Positions 10,087-20,360 of a stretch of DNA of 26,088 nt are shown here, in pieces. Within the stretch, counting starts at the first letter, position 1; the number at the start of each line of letters is the position of its first letter. Source of the stretch: Gnetum montanum (Eukaryota; Streptophyta; Gnetopsida; Gnetales; Gnetaceae); contig MNCI01029145.1 of assembly GCA_015680685.1 (NCBI GenBank), positions 1,618 through 27,705 of the forward strand, in the 5' to 3' direction. A program made the position numbers and the translations under genes. Under the pieces are notes generated by a model, which worked only from the letters and a program-made list of their open reading frames with translations, was not told where the DNA came from and searched no databases.

Positions 10087-12950
10087 ATGGCACCAAAACC
10101 AAAATGCTTATAGGAAGGATAGCCCTCTCAACTAAGGAAGAAGCAACCTAAAGTTGGAAGGGGCCAACAAGAATAGGCCCAAAAACCACTAGAGGAAACC
10201 CATGCAATGGGGCCTCTTTATGTGGAGCTTGAAGTGAAATATGTTTGATAGATTCTAGAAGAAGAAGTGTCCACTGAGCAATCATTGCAACAAGAAGTGC
10301 CAAGACCCATGCCAAGGCTTGAATTCACTTTGACTCAAGCCTGCCTTGACATCATCAGGTCCTAAGAGATTTAACAATTAGTTCTTCAAGAAATAAACCT
10401 TAGACCATTCCTAGATAAAGCTCTAGTAGAAGTCAAAACACAACTGTAAACCTTGCCCATGTGGACAATCATCAAATTCAATGGAAAATGGTACATGGGA
10501 GAGATATATCTCTTTTGGAATAATCGTAGGCTAGGGTCCATAGTCAAGATCAAGGACATTCAAGTGTCCTACTTGGCCGAAGCTATCGCACAAGCACTTG
10601 GGTTGCCTGACATTGGGACATAGTTGGTAGAGCTATCAATGAAAGGTAATCCTAAGGCAAAAAAGAAGTGGACTCAGCTTTGCTACGTGGTTTATTGTAA
10701 GGAGTATGGAACGCTCACACTAGCAAAGTGCATTATTTCAAAATTTTAGCCTATTACCTCAATCCAACAGTGAGGCCTAGTAAGGTGACTACCTTCTCTG
10801 CCCAAGCATGCATCGCTTTAAGTAGAAAATTTCCTATGAACCTTCCACAACTCATCTACTTGGATATTAAAAAGCATTTCAAAGAAAATGAACATGGAAG
10901 GAAAATCCTACCCTTTCCATGCCTTATTCAAAAACTCTACAAAAGGGCCAGAATTGTCTGTTATTCCAATGATACAATCAGGCATTCTTCTTTGGTTTCA
11001 TGGTCTAAAATTATGAAAGAAAAGATACCAATAAAAATGCAAGAAGAGGAGCAACCAACACCATTTCCCACTCAAGAAAAAATGTCGGAAGCCCATGCAG
11101 CCATTAAGCACTTGCACAAAATTCGAGAGTAGTTCTTGAGTGAGCAAGAGTAATGTGCAGGTACAAGTAACATGGATCCATTTGTGTATAGACCAGAAAT
11201 GAGTCAAATTAATGAGGTGGCTCAAACAATTAGCCAAATGGAGAGGGGTAGACCAATTTTATCTACCCAAAGAATGTAATTTTCCACAAGGTCAAATCCC
11301 AATGCTTAAGAGGTCATGGTGTTCTTATCACAACACCATTTATTCCCAAAAATCGTTGGGAATGTTGCCAGCTTCTCAATGCAATTGGAGGAAGGTGAAG
11401 GTGAAATTTTCTTAGTGATGCAGCACCAAGGGTAGGAGACAATGGCTAAGGTAGTTGTTGACCATGTCACCAAAGCACTAAATGCACCTACAACATCTGT
11501 ACCAAACATATTTTCACTTTGAGATGTGCAAACATCCACAAGCATAGTCAGTGAAAAGTTGAATGCAACCTAGCATTAAGAATTACTGGATCGACTGGTG
11601 AGGACTAGACAACCAATTCTGGATATCATTGATTTTCTAGAAGACATCATCGCAACCCAGTCAAAGCTACTAAATGCAAGGGGCAAGTGCATCATTCTAG
11701 AGGGGCAACTTGAAATAGCTCAAGCACAAAATCAATGCTTGGCCATGGAGGATGCCAACTTATGCGCTTTCCTTGCTGATCCTACAATCCTCAACCTAAT
11801 AATAACTAGGGATGAAGCTTTCCAACAACTTCAAGAAAAATTTAGGAAAAGCCATCTTCAACCAATCCATAGTAGAAGTGAAAACATATTCAATTCAGAA
11901 GGACTTGGCTCATATGCGCTAGGAGAATGAGGCTTTGATCACACAGAAGCATCACCTATGCAATGTTGATGCCCAAAAGGAACAAATGTAATAATTTATT
12001 CATCGATAGCAAGAGTAGCTTACCAAGGTGAACACCAAGTTAAGGAGATTGGCTACAAAAAATCAAAATTTGTTAATGGAGGACGTTTGTGCCTTACACC
12101 AAAATTCTGCCATCAAGATTTTTGCTTAGAAAAATGAGGCTCTTAAGTTTGAAAAAGTGAAGAATCACTACAGAGCCTAGGTTGGCCTATAGAAGGAAGT
12201 CAATGAGAAGAACATCCAAATGATGAAGGTAAAAATATATGAAGCCCTCTAGCAACTCCAAAAAGAAAGAGAAGTTTGGCAACCCATCATTGATGGGATT
12301 GATGCCTACAGTAAAGCAAAGATTTTCCTACAGAAGTTGCAAATAGAAGAAATGACAGAATACTTGGATTTGGCCAATTTTTGACACACAAACCTAGCTA
12401 TGTTGATTGCCGAATAGTCATGATCAGAGTTAAAGAAACAAGTGGCTAGCTCATATTTATTATATGACACAAAGTTCAAACACGATAAAGACACCAAGTA
12501 GAAGCTGAGATCACAAATGTTGAACTCAAAGTTCTTAAAGCACGCTTCAGATATCAACAATCAAATACTAAGAACCTAGCTAAAAGGATGAATGATTACC
12601 AGGATCTGAAGGACATAGTTAGAGCATTTGACATTAAATGCAAATAATTTTCTGCCTAATTCATCAACACAAAGGAGCTATTTCTAGAAATCCCGTGTTC
12701 TTGGGATGTTCCTGTTTCGGTCCACATTGGTGAAGCTGCATGGATGATGCATGATCTTAGAAGTAAAAAAGGAAAAAATGAAAGCACTGTTGGATGCTTT
12801 CCAGCTCCTACCAAAAGTTGTTGCAGCAACAAAATAGCTGCAACCACCTCGATTGTTGCACATGTGTGAAGCTGAAGAAGGTCCCTCAAAAGCCACCACC
12901 ACCTGGGATAGTCTAATATTTTCCACCAAAATTCATGTCATCAAGGAATG
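10087..12950 (+). pseudogene. Extra (env-like) ORF relic with coiled coils
   Basis: A long decayed ORF between pol and the 3' LTR. It opens at ATG 10087 (MAPKPKC...) with a basic, Gln-rich start. About 10455-10720 reads KFNGKWYMGEIYLFWNN..., then a frameshift near 10700-10728 leads to an open stretch (to 11132) with YLNPTVRPSKVT, a SRKFPMNLPQLIY segment and LPFPCLIQKLYKRA. This order resembles the family called putative plant transposon protein (PF20167), seen in Athila-type extra ORFs; the assignment is from memory. From about 11600, frames shifting near 11830 give Lys/Glu/Gln/Leu-rich, coiled-coil-like sequence to about 12600 (for example LTKVNTKLRRLATKNQNLL). I saw no signal peptide or transmembrane segment, so a true envelope role is not supported. 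The minus-strand relative at the right lacks this ORF. Confidence 0.6.
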
Positions 12951-13150
12951 TACTATCCAATTTTGAAGAGTCATGTCATGGTGTTCAATTTTTTGTCATG
13001 AACACTGTCATTTTTGTAATGTGTTGATTCATACACCCGGGCACTCCATTTTTTGTCAAGTTAGTCTGTTTTGTTTGTAAAAGATCTGTCAATAATCCCA
13101 TACCTTCCCAATTTTGTAAAAGAACTTGAGAATGATTTTTTATTCAGTCA
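12951..13150 (+). other. 3' untranslated end of the internal region
   Basis: Non-coding T-rich stretch before the polypurine tract. It is clearly collinear with the end of the minus-strand element (+ strand 23790-23957): both carry a TCATGAACA word, a GGGCAC word and the block CAATAATCCCATACCTTCCC followed by AACTTGAG and ATTCAGTC. The conservation of this stretch beside a very different upstream region suggests it matters for reverse transcription or RNA 3' processing in the family. Confidence 0.6.
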
Positions 13151-13157
13151 TGGGGTA
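13151..13157 (+). other. Polypurine tract before 3' LTR
   Basis: TGGGGTA directly precedes the TGATGAG start of the 3' LTR, within ATTCAGTCATGGGGTA. The minus-strand element has ATTCAGTCCTGGGGGTA at the same place. A short G-rich tract at this position primes plus-strand DNA synthesis in LTR retroelements. Confidence 0.65.
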
Positions 13158-14047
13158 TGATGAGTCATAGTTCTATTAGCTGTGTCAACAAGGCCTCGTC
13201 AACTGGGCCTCGTCGACAAGGCCTTGTCAACGCAGTGTTTACTTTTGGCTATAAATGCATGTCCACCAGCCACATTTATGGTAATCGAGATCTTAATCAC
13301 AGTGAAGCTCTTGTAGTTTGTTCATTTAGAGGTTAGAATTTTTCTCTGTAGTGCCTGCAATAGGAGTCATTAAGTGTATTGATCTTTATTCAAGCATTGT
13401 TGTATCTGAGCACAACAGTGTGTGTAGTAATGAAGACCAGCTTTCTGATCAAACCTTGCAGCATTCTGGATAGATTAAATATTTCATTTATGCATTTAGT
13501 ATTTTCAATTATTTAATTTAATGTTTTCAATTATTTATTAAATGTTTTTCAGTAATTAAGTTAATGAAGTAATTAAGCAAGATAGATTAAACACATAAGT
13601 ATGACCACTTCAAGCATACCATGTATTCACTTGGTAATCCCAACAGTGTTATTGTTTGGTACGCCCAATAGCATACTGCTTAGTCACCCCACAATGGATA
13701 CATGGGTTCAGGATGTGTATGAAGAGTGGGAGCAGATGCTTATGTTAGGACTAGTTAGACATTCGTTAATTAGTTAAATTAAATTAGTTAATCTAATTAC
13801 TTTATCTTTGTTTAAATACCAAACCATAAAATACAAAATGATAAAAATTAGATGTCTCAGTTACACTTAACCATACAATTGTACGTCACAAGTGTAATTG
13901 GGAAGACAACAATTGACCTTAAGGCAAGATTCACTTCCTAGAAGACTAGTGCATCGAAAACTATGAAGTTTGCAAAATTCGACTGGATCGTGCATGAACG
14001 CTTTGTTATTCATATGGTTGGGTGTAGGGGTACCTTGTTGCTCATCA
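13158..14047 (+). repeat. 3' LTR of the large Athila-like element
   Basis: An 890-bp partner of 1036-1888, starting TGATGAGTCATAG and ending TTGCTCATCA. It is longer than the 5' LTR partly because the U3 array has one more unit and because of a small duplication around 13500-13540 (ATTTTCAATTATTTAAT, then TTTTCAATTATTTATT). The TATA box is at 13249-13256. The signal matching AATAAA in the 5' LTR is changed to AATGAA here. Confidence 0.9.
13185..13256 (+). promoter_or_regulatory. 3' LTR U3 repeat array and TATA box
   Basis: Three 14-bp units, TCAACAAGGCCTCG, TCAACTGGGCCTCG and TCGACAAGGCCTTG, run from 13185 to 13226, followed by TCAACGCAGTG and the TATA box CTATAAAT at 13249-13256. The 5' LTR keeps only two full units. 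LTRs are identical at insertion, so a unit was gained or lost afterwards. Confidence 0.6.
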
Positions 14048-16375
14048 ACCTTTTAGGAAGTTAGTTAGCAAATAGCTCAAAATTAAGGATTGGTATCTTT
14101 TATAAAACTTCTCATTCACTATATTAACTATGTAGGATTAGAAGATAAGCTTTTGAGAAAGTTATTTGATTTTTATAATTGCATTTAGGGATACCTAAAA
14201 GAGGTAACTATTAGATTCATACAATATAATAGTATCTCAAAATAGATTTTTTTTATTAGTGAATATAATTAGCTATATTTAGTTTATTTATACCAAGCTA
14301 TTTGGAAGTATTTGTGCCTTGGTGATACTAGAAACCAACAACCACCTAAAATGAGTTGTCCAAGCTGATTTGGTGTAGGGTTGCATTCCCTGCTACAACA
14401 AAAGCATTACTAAATGCTACAAATCTACATATTAATAGGTAACAACAAACATATCCCTATATCCATATAGGCTTTCCAACATCATTGAACTTTGATTTTC
14501 CTGCATGGATCATTTTAGAGATGTTGAATAACTAAAGGAATCTATGCATCTTTAATGCACTACGATGCTACCATGCATTTCTTACCCAATAATCCTCCAC
14601 ATAAAATTCTTGTTGTAACATAGACTCAAAGAATGCCTAGAACATCATATGCATAAAGTGAGCTATCGTACAGGTACTCAATTATATTTTTGACCCTCTA
14701 TTATATTTTTAACCCTCTACTGTATAGGCTTTGCAAGAGTTTGTGATAACTCATAGGGATTTCATGTATGTAGCTCTAACCAATACATATCGGCAATCCT
14801 GAACATGAAGAGAAGTGTGGGCATTCCTACTTTAGACACCATATTAAGAGGCTGTAACTACCACTTGGTCCAATAGATGTGCGTAATGCATCAAGTTGTC
14901 CCAAACCACATCAATCTATCTACTATATAACATTGATGGTCCATGCTTAGCTCATATCGTAACTTCTTCACCATCAACAAGACTTTGGAGACATAGGAGT
15001 ATCTCAATAGAGTTCTAAGCCCAATGACACATTATCATGGTATATGTGTAGTATATCGATATTCTAGGAATGTGAATATGACTAATAGTAACAATTTTAC
15101 ATATGCTTGTGTAAACAAGGCGATATTATTACTTGAAAGAACTATGAGCTCTAAAATCAACATCTTTGTAATGAATCAGATGACTTACATATTCATGCAT
15201 AAACAATATGTTTGCATTTTCTTTAAATTTCAAAAAAAAAAAATAATTTTTGACCTCACAAAGTTTCATGAGTACTTTTTCATTTTTAAAATATAACGTG
15301 TCTTAATATCGAGTGCACTGCATCACATGACACCCAAGAATATGTGCTAAGCAACTCTAAAGTTTGGCATATGTTGCCGCACATCTTCGCATCAATTGAA
15401 TTGATTTTCAAACCATTTTAATATCGATTACATTGTTTCTTACGCATGTGCTAGCTTTTTTTGCTACACTTTGACATTATGTCAGGCCCTAATTATACAC
15501 CACTAATTTTGGCAGAGAGAGCTATCAGTTAGCACAGCGCTGAACTTTGTAAGTTAAGGAAAATAAATAATTATTTGTGGTAAAGTTAGATCAAGAAATC
15601 ACAGTTAAGAAATTATTACATTACCAATGAACATGGTCCTCATTCTTTTCTTTTCTTTTTTGGGAAACTTTGCTCATGATGTACTTCATTCTTAAGGTAG
15701 GAATTCCAACATAAGTCTTGCCGATTAGCTACATTGGCAAAGAACATGGTCCTTTCGGAACTTTTCCCATGGTGAAATTCAACCCTCATATATGTGCCTT
15801 TAATTACAATTTGATAGCATCATAGTAGGTCTCCTAGGTGGCTAAGGGTTCTCAAGTGGAGATGAACACACTTCACCCCATTGTTCACAAGGTATCCATT
15901 GATCATCACACTTGAGGGTTGGGGCTTATGAGAGGGAAAATGGGGTTTCCCAAGGTCACCTAGTGATTATGGCTAACCATTTTCCAACATCACCTATCCT
16001 ACACTCATATGATCATGATGATTACATGATATGTTAGCACAAATCTCATGCTCCATAATCCAATATAACTAATAAAACTAAACCTTGAAAAAGACTAGAA
16101 AGAATCATAACATTATTAAAATATATAGTGTAAAATAAATTTTATGTAATAGTAATAATAAATATTATATAAATCTTTATACTAACATTATTTTCCAATG
16201 GTGCTGTGATGACCCAATGCCTAGTAACTCAAAAGACCATAATTATTATTAAAATCATATGCAAAGAAAAAATCAAAACAATATGCCAAGAAAGAAATGA
16301 TGGAAGTGCAATCAAAATATGCAAATGCAACTATATACAAATGAAATTCATAGTGAAGGGGAAGAAAACATGCAA
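14048..16375. other. AT-rich region with no recognised gene
   Basis: I find no supported gene in this 2.3-kb stretch. It contains A/T runs (for example 15232-15243) and a pyrimidine run at about 15640-15661. The part at 14320-15020 is less AT-rich and has fairly open but stop-interrupted frames on the minus strand, perhaps an old coding relic I cannot identify. It lies between the 3' LTR of the large element and the minus-strand gag-protease relic, whose 3' LTR should fall here if it survives; I could not find an LTR pair. Confidence 0.4.
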
Positions 16376-17053
16376 CTAAGAATCTACTAGGTGTCCATGT
16401 GGGGCACCTAAGTAGAAATGATTTAAATGAAATGCATTAAAATTGCTAGGTAACCTATGTCCTTGCACATTAACAACCTTATACACATTGGGGCCAATGA
16501 CATCTTTAACTCGAAATGGTCCTAACAACATAGGAGAGAACTTAGCTTGAATATTTGCTTGGTCAAATGTTCTATATTTTTCTAGGACCAGGTCTCCTAT
16601 CTTAAAGAGTTCACCAACGTACTTCCTATCACGACATTGTTTAAGAATTTTTCAATACTTAAGATTACGAAAATGAAGACCTAATCTCAACTTGCTTGTT
16701 CATTTTCTATCAAGTTTTTCTTTGATTTAAGTTTCAATGACAAGTCTAGGTCTTTGTGAGTCATCAAATATAGCCTTTCTAGGAGCATGTTCCATGGATG
16801 TGGCATTAACATTTAGCACACCATCAAATGTTTTAAGAGGTATGGTTTTACTTACATCTTTATCTTCCCCTAAAGGTAGCAGGTCATCGAGAAGAGATCC
16901 CTTTTCATTATCATAAGGCAAGGTTTCTTCATAGATTTCTTTATATTCACTAGAAGTTTGATAGGGTTGGGTGAAATTTGTATGAAGAAAAGAATTTTTC
17001 TTAATAATATCACTCATGTGGTTATTTATAACATGTTTACCACTGAACCTCAA
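16376..17053 (-). pseudogene. Integrase C-terminal fragment
   Basis: Only the last part of pol remains. An open frame at 17053-16727 is acidic and not clearly assigned (EETLPYDNEKGSLLDDLLP). It is followed by MEHAPRKAIFDDSQRPRLV and, after stops, KIGDLVLEKYRTFD, a PMLLGPFRVKDVIGPNVYKV motif and FHFNHFYLG, ending at TAG (16376-16378). GDLVL plus GPF.V..., GP..Y.V is the GPF/Y module that follows the catalytic core in gypsy integrases. The DDE core itself is missing, so it could have worked only with enzymes supplied by other elements. Confidence 0.6.
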
Positions 17054-17182
17054 TCACTCCAACATAAAAATTAGTGTTTGGATTTTTTAAAATATTATTT
17101 GGGTGATCTAAGGTTGTAATTACCTACTTATAGAAGGGTTCTCTAGGTATAATCATGTATTCAGATTTTCCTTTGATCAGGC

Positions 17183-17480
17183 TTAATAGTTCTTAGAAAT
17201 CTGACCCAAAGAAGCCCCCAAAATTGTCTCCAAAATTCCTAGATAAGAGACATCATAAGTGGGTGACATGTCAACTACTAAGATATCCATGTAACATGTA
17301 AATGTAGGATATTGTTTAAGTTGCACCTTCACTGCTTTGAATGATCCTACTATAGGTATGTTAGACCCATCGAGTTGAATCACATTTTTCATTTGTGGTA
17401 TCATTTGTGCTCTTAAATCCTTACATACCTCAAGTGACATGCCACTAATAGTTGCACTAGAATCCCTAAAACAATTGTGA
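17183..17480 (-). pseudogene. Protease relic of deleted gypsy element
   Basis: Retropepsin-type domain in line with the gag above. The catalytic triad DSG is read as DSS at 17456-17464, so the Asp is kept but the Gly is lost. Downstream is an open stretch with IPIVGSFKAVKVQLKQYP, TCYMDILVVDMSP and YLGILETILGASLGQIS. This fits the Tat-lineage pattern in which a VDVP..YG.LL.R.W motif and a G.LQ.DM.Y segment follow. It ends at a TAA/TAG cluster near 17180. Confidence 0.62.
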
Positions 17481-17779
17481 ACATTATTCCCTAAAATAAT
17501 AGAGTTGTTAGAAAAGAAGTTTGATCTTTCTTGCTTGACATGGAATTGTTTGCTTTCTGTGTTGATAGCATGTTAGGACTTTGCAAAGTGAACTTGCCTT
17601 TCAGGGATTAGGGTTTTTTATTTTTTGGTTACAGACATGTGAACTATATCCTGAATCATCTCTTTCATTTCATTAAAGTATAAAAGGTCATACATTGAAA
17701 TGCTAGCTTTGATTTTCTTCAAATCCTCAACTAGATCATAAGTCTTGTGTTCACCTTTAGCTTCTTGTTCAGTTGGAGT

Positions 17780-19235
17780 TCTTCTAAGTAGAGAAGGGGA
17801 GTTTTTTTATTGTGGGGGATTCACTTGTGCTAGCCTAGTTTAGTTTTTTGCATTATTTTGACTAGAAACTCTCCTATTTAGAGTGTAAGGGTCATTCCTG
17901 GTTTGCTATTGTGTATTGTTCACAATGTCACTAAGTCTATAGTAGTGAGCATTATGTGTGCTAAGGTTTCTTACCATGACTTGTTCAAATGAAGAAAATT
18001 CCTCATTCTTGGTTTCATGGGGTACATTAAGAGCCATAATAGACGGTTTCCTATTTTGTTGACCTTGGGTATGGTTGCCATATAATGCTAAGAATTCAGG
18101 ACAAGTCTCAAAATGTTGCCTAATGTTATGGAGGCGACAATACTTGTCATTGATTAATGTGCTAGGCTTCTTAGATTGTATATGACCCTTGTTGTTGTTT
18201 CACTTTAACTCAACCATTTCATTTAAAATTTTTTGAAGTGAAGTTAATATCTTAGTTATTTGATTTTTAGTTTGAGTTGTAGGTCCAATAGGGTTGGATA
18301 TATCATTTGGGTTTATGATGGTTTGAACTAAGGCCTTTGATTTTTTATCATTCAAACCAGTGTTAGATGGTAGGAATAAAGAAGATGTGGGACCTTCAAA
18401 ATAGTTGTTTGTAGGTTGAGCTATTTGAAATGGGAACAGGAGTTTGGAACATAGTATTGGCCATTGAGAAAATTGGTAGAGGTAGAGAGTTAGATTGCAT
18501 GAGATTACTAATGCTAATCATTCTGAATTAGGTTTGGATGCAATTCATAAGGGTTATTTGTTCTAACTCCATAGCTTTAGCCATTGATCCTTGTATTTCT
18601 ATTATGTTTGGATCATATTTGATGGCATAGGCAATGAATGGGTTGATGGTAGAGAGGTCAAAGTTGAGGATACCATCGAGTTGTAAACACATCTTATTTG
18701 GCACATAGGAAAGCTGATATAGGAATCTAAGGTTGTAATCCTTAACATTTTCCCCAGGTAATTTTCTTAAGCTTGTGAAGTTACTTGATGTGATTGTAGG
18801 GCTTGTGAATTTGTCAGATTGAATCAAAAACTTATTTTTGAATTCCTTCCATGAGTCAATGAATACATCAGGAAGCATTAGAAACCATTGGGTGGCCTTA
18901 CTCCTAAAAGTTATCACAAATACCCTACATGCCACATCATTTTGAATAATGTTATGGATCCCTAGTAAGGTTTTGAAACATTGTACGTGTTGGTGAGCAT
19001 CGCTAGTAGGGTTTGTTGAATCATAGACAAAATTTATGTCCTAGAGTGACTTTGGGATAATGTGGTAGTTGGTAAAGTTAAAGGGGTTGCTTAGCAAGGG
19101 AGCTAGGGGTTGATTGGTTGCCATCCTAGTCTGAGTTCTTGTAGGAATAAAGCTTGGAAAACATGAAGCTCTTTGTTTCCTTAATGTAAAATGACATGTA
19201 GTTGGTCGACTAGGGGTAGAGGAGAGTTTGCTCAT
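17780..19235 (-). pseudogene. gag relic of deleted gypsy element
   Basis: Structural capsid gene starting near 19235 (MSKLSSTPSRPTTC) or 19124 (MATNQPLAPLLSNPF). The core at about 19040-18530 includes HQHVQCFKTL, FRSKATQWFLMLP, SWKEFKNKFL, KLPGENVKDYNLRF and a long helical stretch, matching the plant gypsy Gag pattern (HL..F..L, A..W...LP, W..F...F, ES...Y..RF). A CCHC-like knuckle KYCRLHNIRQHFETC lies at about 18104-18150. Further on, KTYDLVEDLKKIKASISMYD at about 17680-17740 is the conserved segment that precedes protease in Tat-type elements (family pattern YD...LK...A.IS...). Stops are few in the core but frequent after it. Confidence 0.72.
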
Positions 19236-19240
19236 AAGAA

Positions 19241-20110
19241 CAAATTACTAAAAATAAATTTTTAAATAAAATTATAAAATTGCATGAAAAGGAAAGAAAT
19301 ATTGTAATAATATATATTTAAAAAGAACACTAAAATATGCTATTTAAAAAAAATAATTTTTTTTTAAAAAATAAATGTTAAAATTTAAAAGGAAAACAGT
19401 AAAATAAAAAAAATTAGAAAAATAAATTATGAATAATAAAACCACCTTACCAAGGCCAAGACTTATGTAAGGACCACCAAAAAAAATTTGAAAATAGGAT
19501 AGGGAAATGAGGGTTTTTTAAAAAAGGATTAAAGAAAAATGGGTGATGAGACCCAAAACTTTTCAAGAAACAAACTTTTGAGAACAAGAAATAAAGAGCT
19601 CAAAAATTCTTTAAAAGGATTTTTCAAGACAATGGTTGAAAATAGAAATTTTAAATAAAATAAGTTTGAAATAAGGAAAATGAATTTTTCGCTAAATAAA
19701 AATGGAATAGGGCCTGGAAAAGGACAGAATATAGATATTTTCAAAAATGGAATAGCAAATTCTAGAAAAATGATAAGAAAATCTGATAAACAAAAGATAA
19801 GAGAAAGGCCCTCCTTCTAGTGTGAAAATGTGTTTATGCATAAAATTTGGACGTACCAACATTAGGAAAGAAAACTCATTTCTGAAGACTATTGCCTAGG
19901 GTGCCTCCTGTATGGGTATGAAAACCTGGGAATAGTCTTAGCTGGAGAGGGCTACGTGGCCTTTTGAAAATAGTAAACTAAAAGGAAATATTGAATTTAA
20001 ATTAAATGATTATCTCGAATACAATAAGTAACTAAAAGAAATAAATTTTCCCTGGTTCCATTGATGTTGTTTTTCTATCATTGCCGATGGTGTCCATTGC
20101 CAAGTAGGAA
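19241..20110. other. AT-rich leader of minus-strand gag relic
   Basis: Non-coding. 19250-19800 is strongly A-rich on the + strand, with many A runs. 19800-20110 is more mixed, with CCTGGGAATAGTC and GAGAGGGCTACGTGGCC words. Since gag of the minus-strand element begins at about 19235, this should be its 5' leader, but I could not see a primer site or an LTR end. Confidence 0.4.
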
Positions 20111-20360
20111 TACTATGATCACCACTTAAAGAAGGAGAGAGAGAAACAAAGATTGTCGCATGGAGGTGCTACCTCTCTTGTGATGCTACCACAATTGCTA
20201 TAATGTGAGAGAGAAAGATTGTCGATGTGCCAGGCAACTGAAAGGGAATGAGAGAGATCATTCACTATTCCACTAGCCACATGCATTGCTTGGAATGCCA
20301 CCATTGTAGAGAGAAAGAAGGAGTGAGAAGGAGAGAAAGAGAGATTACTTGCTATAGTCC
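20111..20360. repeat. GA-rich degenerate repeat zone
   Basis: The words GAGAGAGAAA and AGATTGTCG occur at about 20136-20158 and again at 20206-20226, and further GAGAGAAAG runs lie at 20310-20345. The spacing of the first two is about 70 bp. It looks like a degenerate tandem repeat mixed with a GA microsatellite. The minus-strand open frame across it is probably accidental, because the repeat is pyrimidine-rich on that strand and gives Ser/Phe/Leu-rich translation. Confidence 0.4.

Larger units (their letters stand above)
1036..14047 (+). mobile_element. Athila-like Ty3/gypsy LTR retrotransposon, dead
   Basis: A 13.0-kb element bounded by two related LTRs, each starting TGATGAG and ending CTCATCA, which form a short terminal inverted repeat with the usual TG...CA ends. 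Internal order is primer site, gag, protease, RT, RNase H, integrase, non-coding block, extra ORF, polypurine tract. This layout, with an additional ORF between pol and the 3' LTR and a tRNA-Asp-type primer site, is known for the plant Athila lineage. All reading frames carry stops and frameshifts, and catalytic residues of protease, RNase H and integrase are lost, so the element cannot act by itself. No exact target duplication is seen: the 5 bases outside are AAGTT on the left and ACCTT on the right. Confidence 0.9.
16376..19240 (-). mobile_element. Internally deleted gypsy element, minus strand
   Basis: A minus-strand Ty3/gypsy relic reading gag (19235 to about 17780), protease (about 17770 to 17180) and then directly an integrase C-terminal part (about 17050 to 16376). 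RT, RNase H and the integrase catalytic core, normally about 2.5 kb, are absent between protease and integrase tail. It is distinct from the flanking Athila-like elements in Gag and integrase tail sequence. Its LTRs were not found. Confidence 0.7.

Noticed and set aside
10070-10088. Splice-acceptor-like TGTGATTATAG just before ATG 10087
   Set aside because: Spliced mRNAs are known for some env-like ORFs, but one short AG with a weak pyrimidine tract is too little evidence for an intron call.
12306-12929. Minus-strand open frames in the extra ORF
   Set aside because: They are antisense to the Lys/Glu/Leu-rich coiled-coil frames on the + strand and show no known motif.
15024-15296. 90-codon + strand open frame
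   Set aside because: AT-rich, ending in a poly-Lys/Phe run coded by A and T runs; no motif or conserved partner.
15640-15661. Pyrimidine run as polypurine tract of the minus-strand gag relic
   Set aside because: No TG...CA LTR start follows and no matching repeat was found on the gag side, so it remains a simple sequence run.
19529-19744. Phe/Leu-rich minus-strand open frame
   Set aside because: It is produced by A-rich + strand sequence in the leader; apparent hydrophobicity is a composition effect, not a membrane protein.
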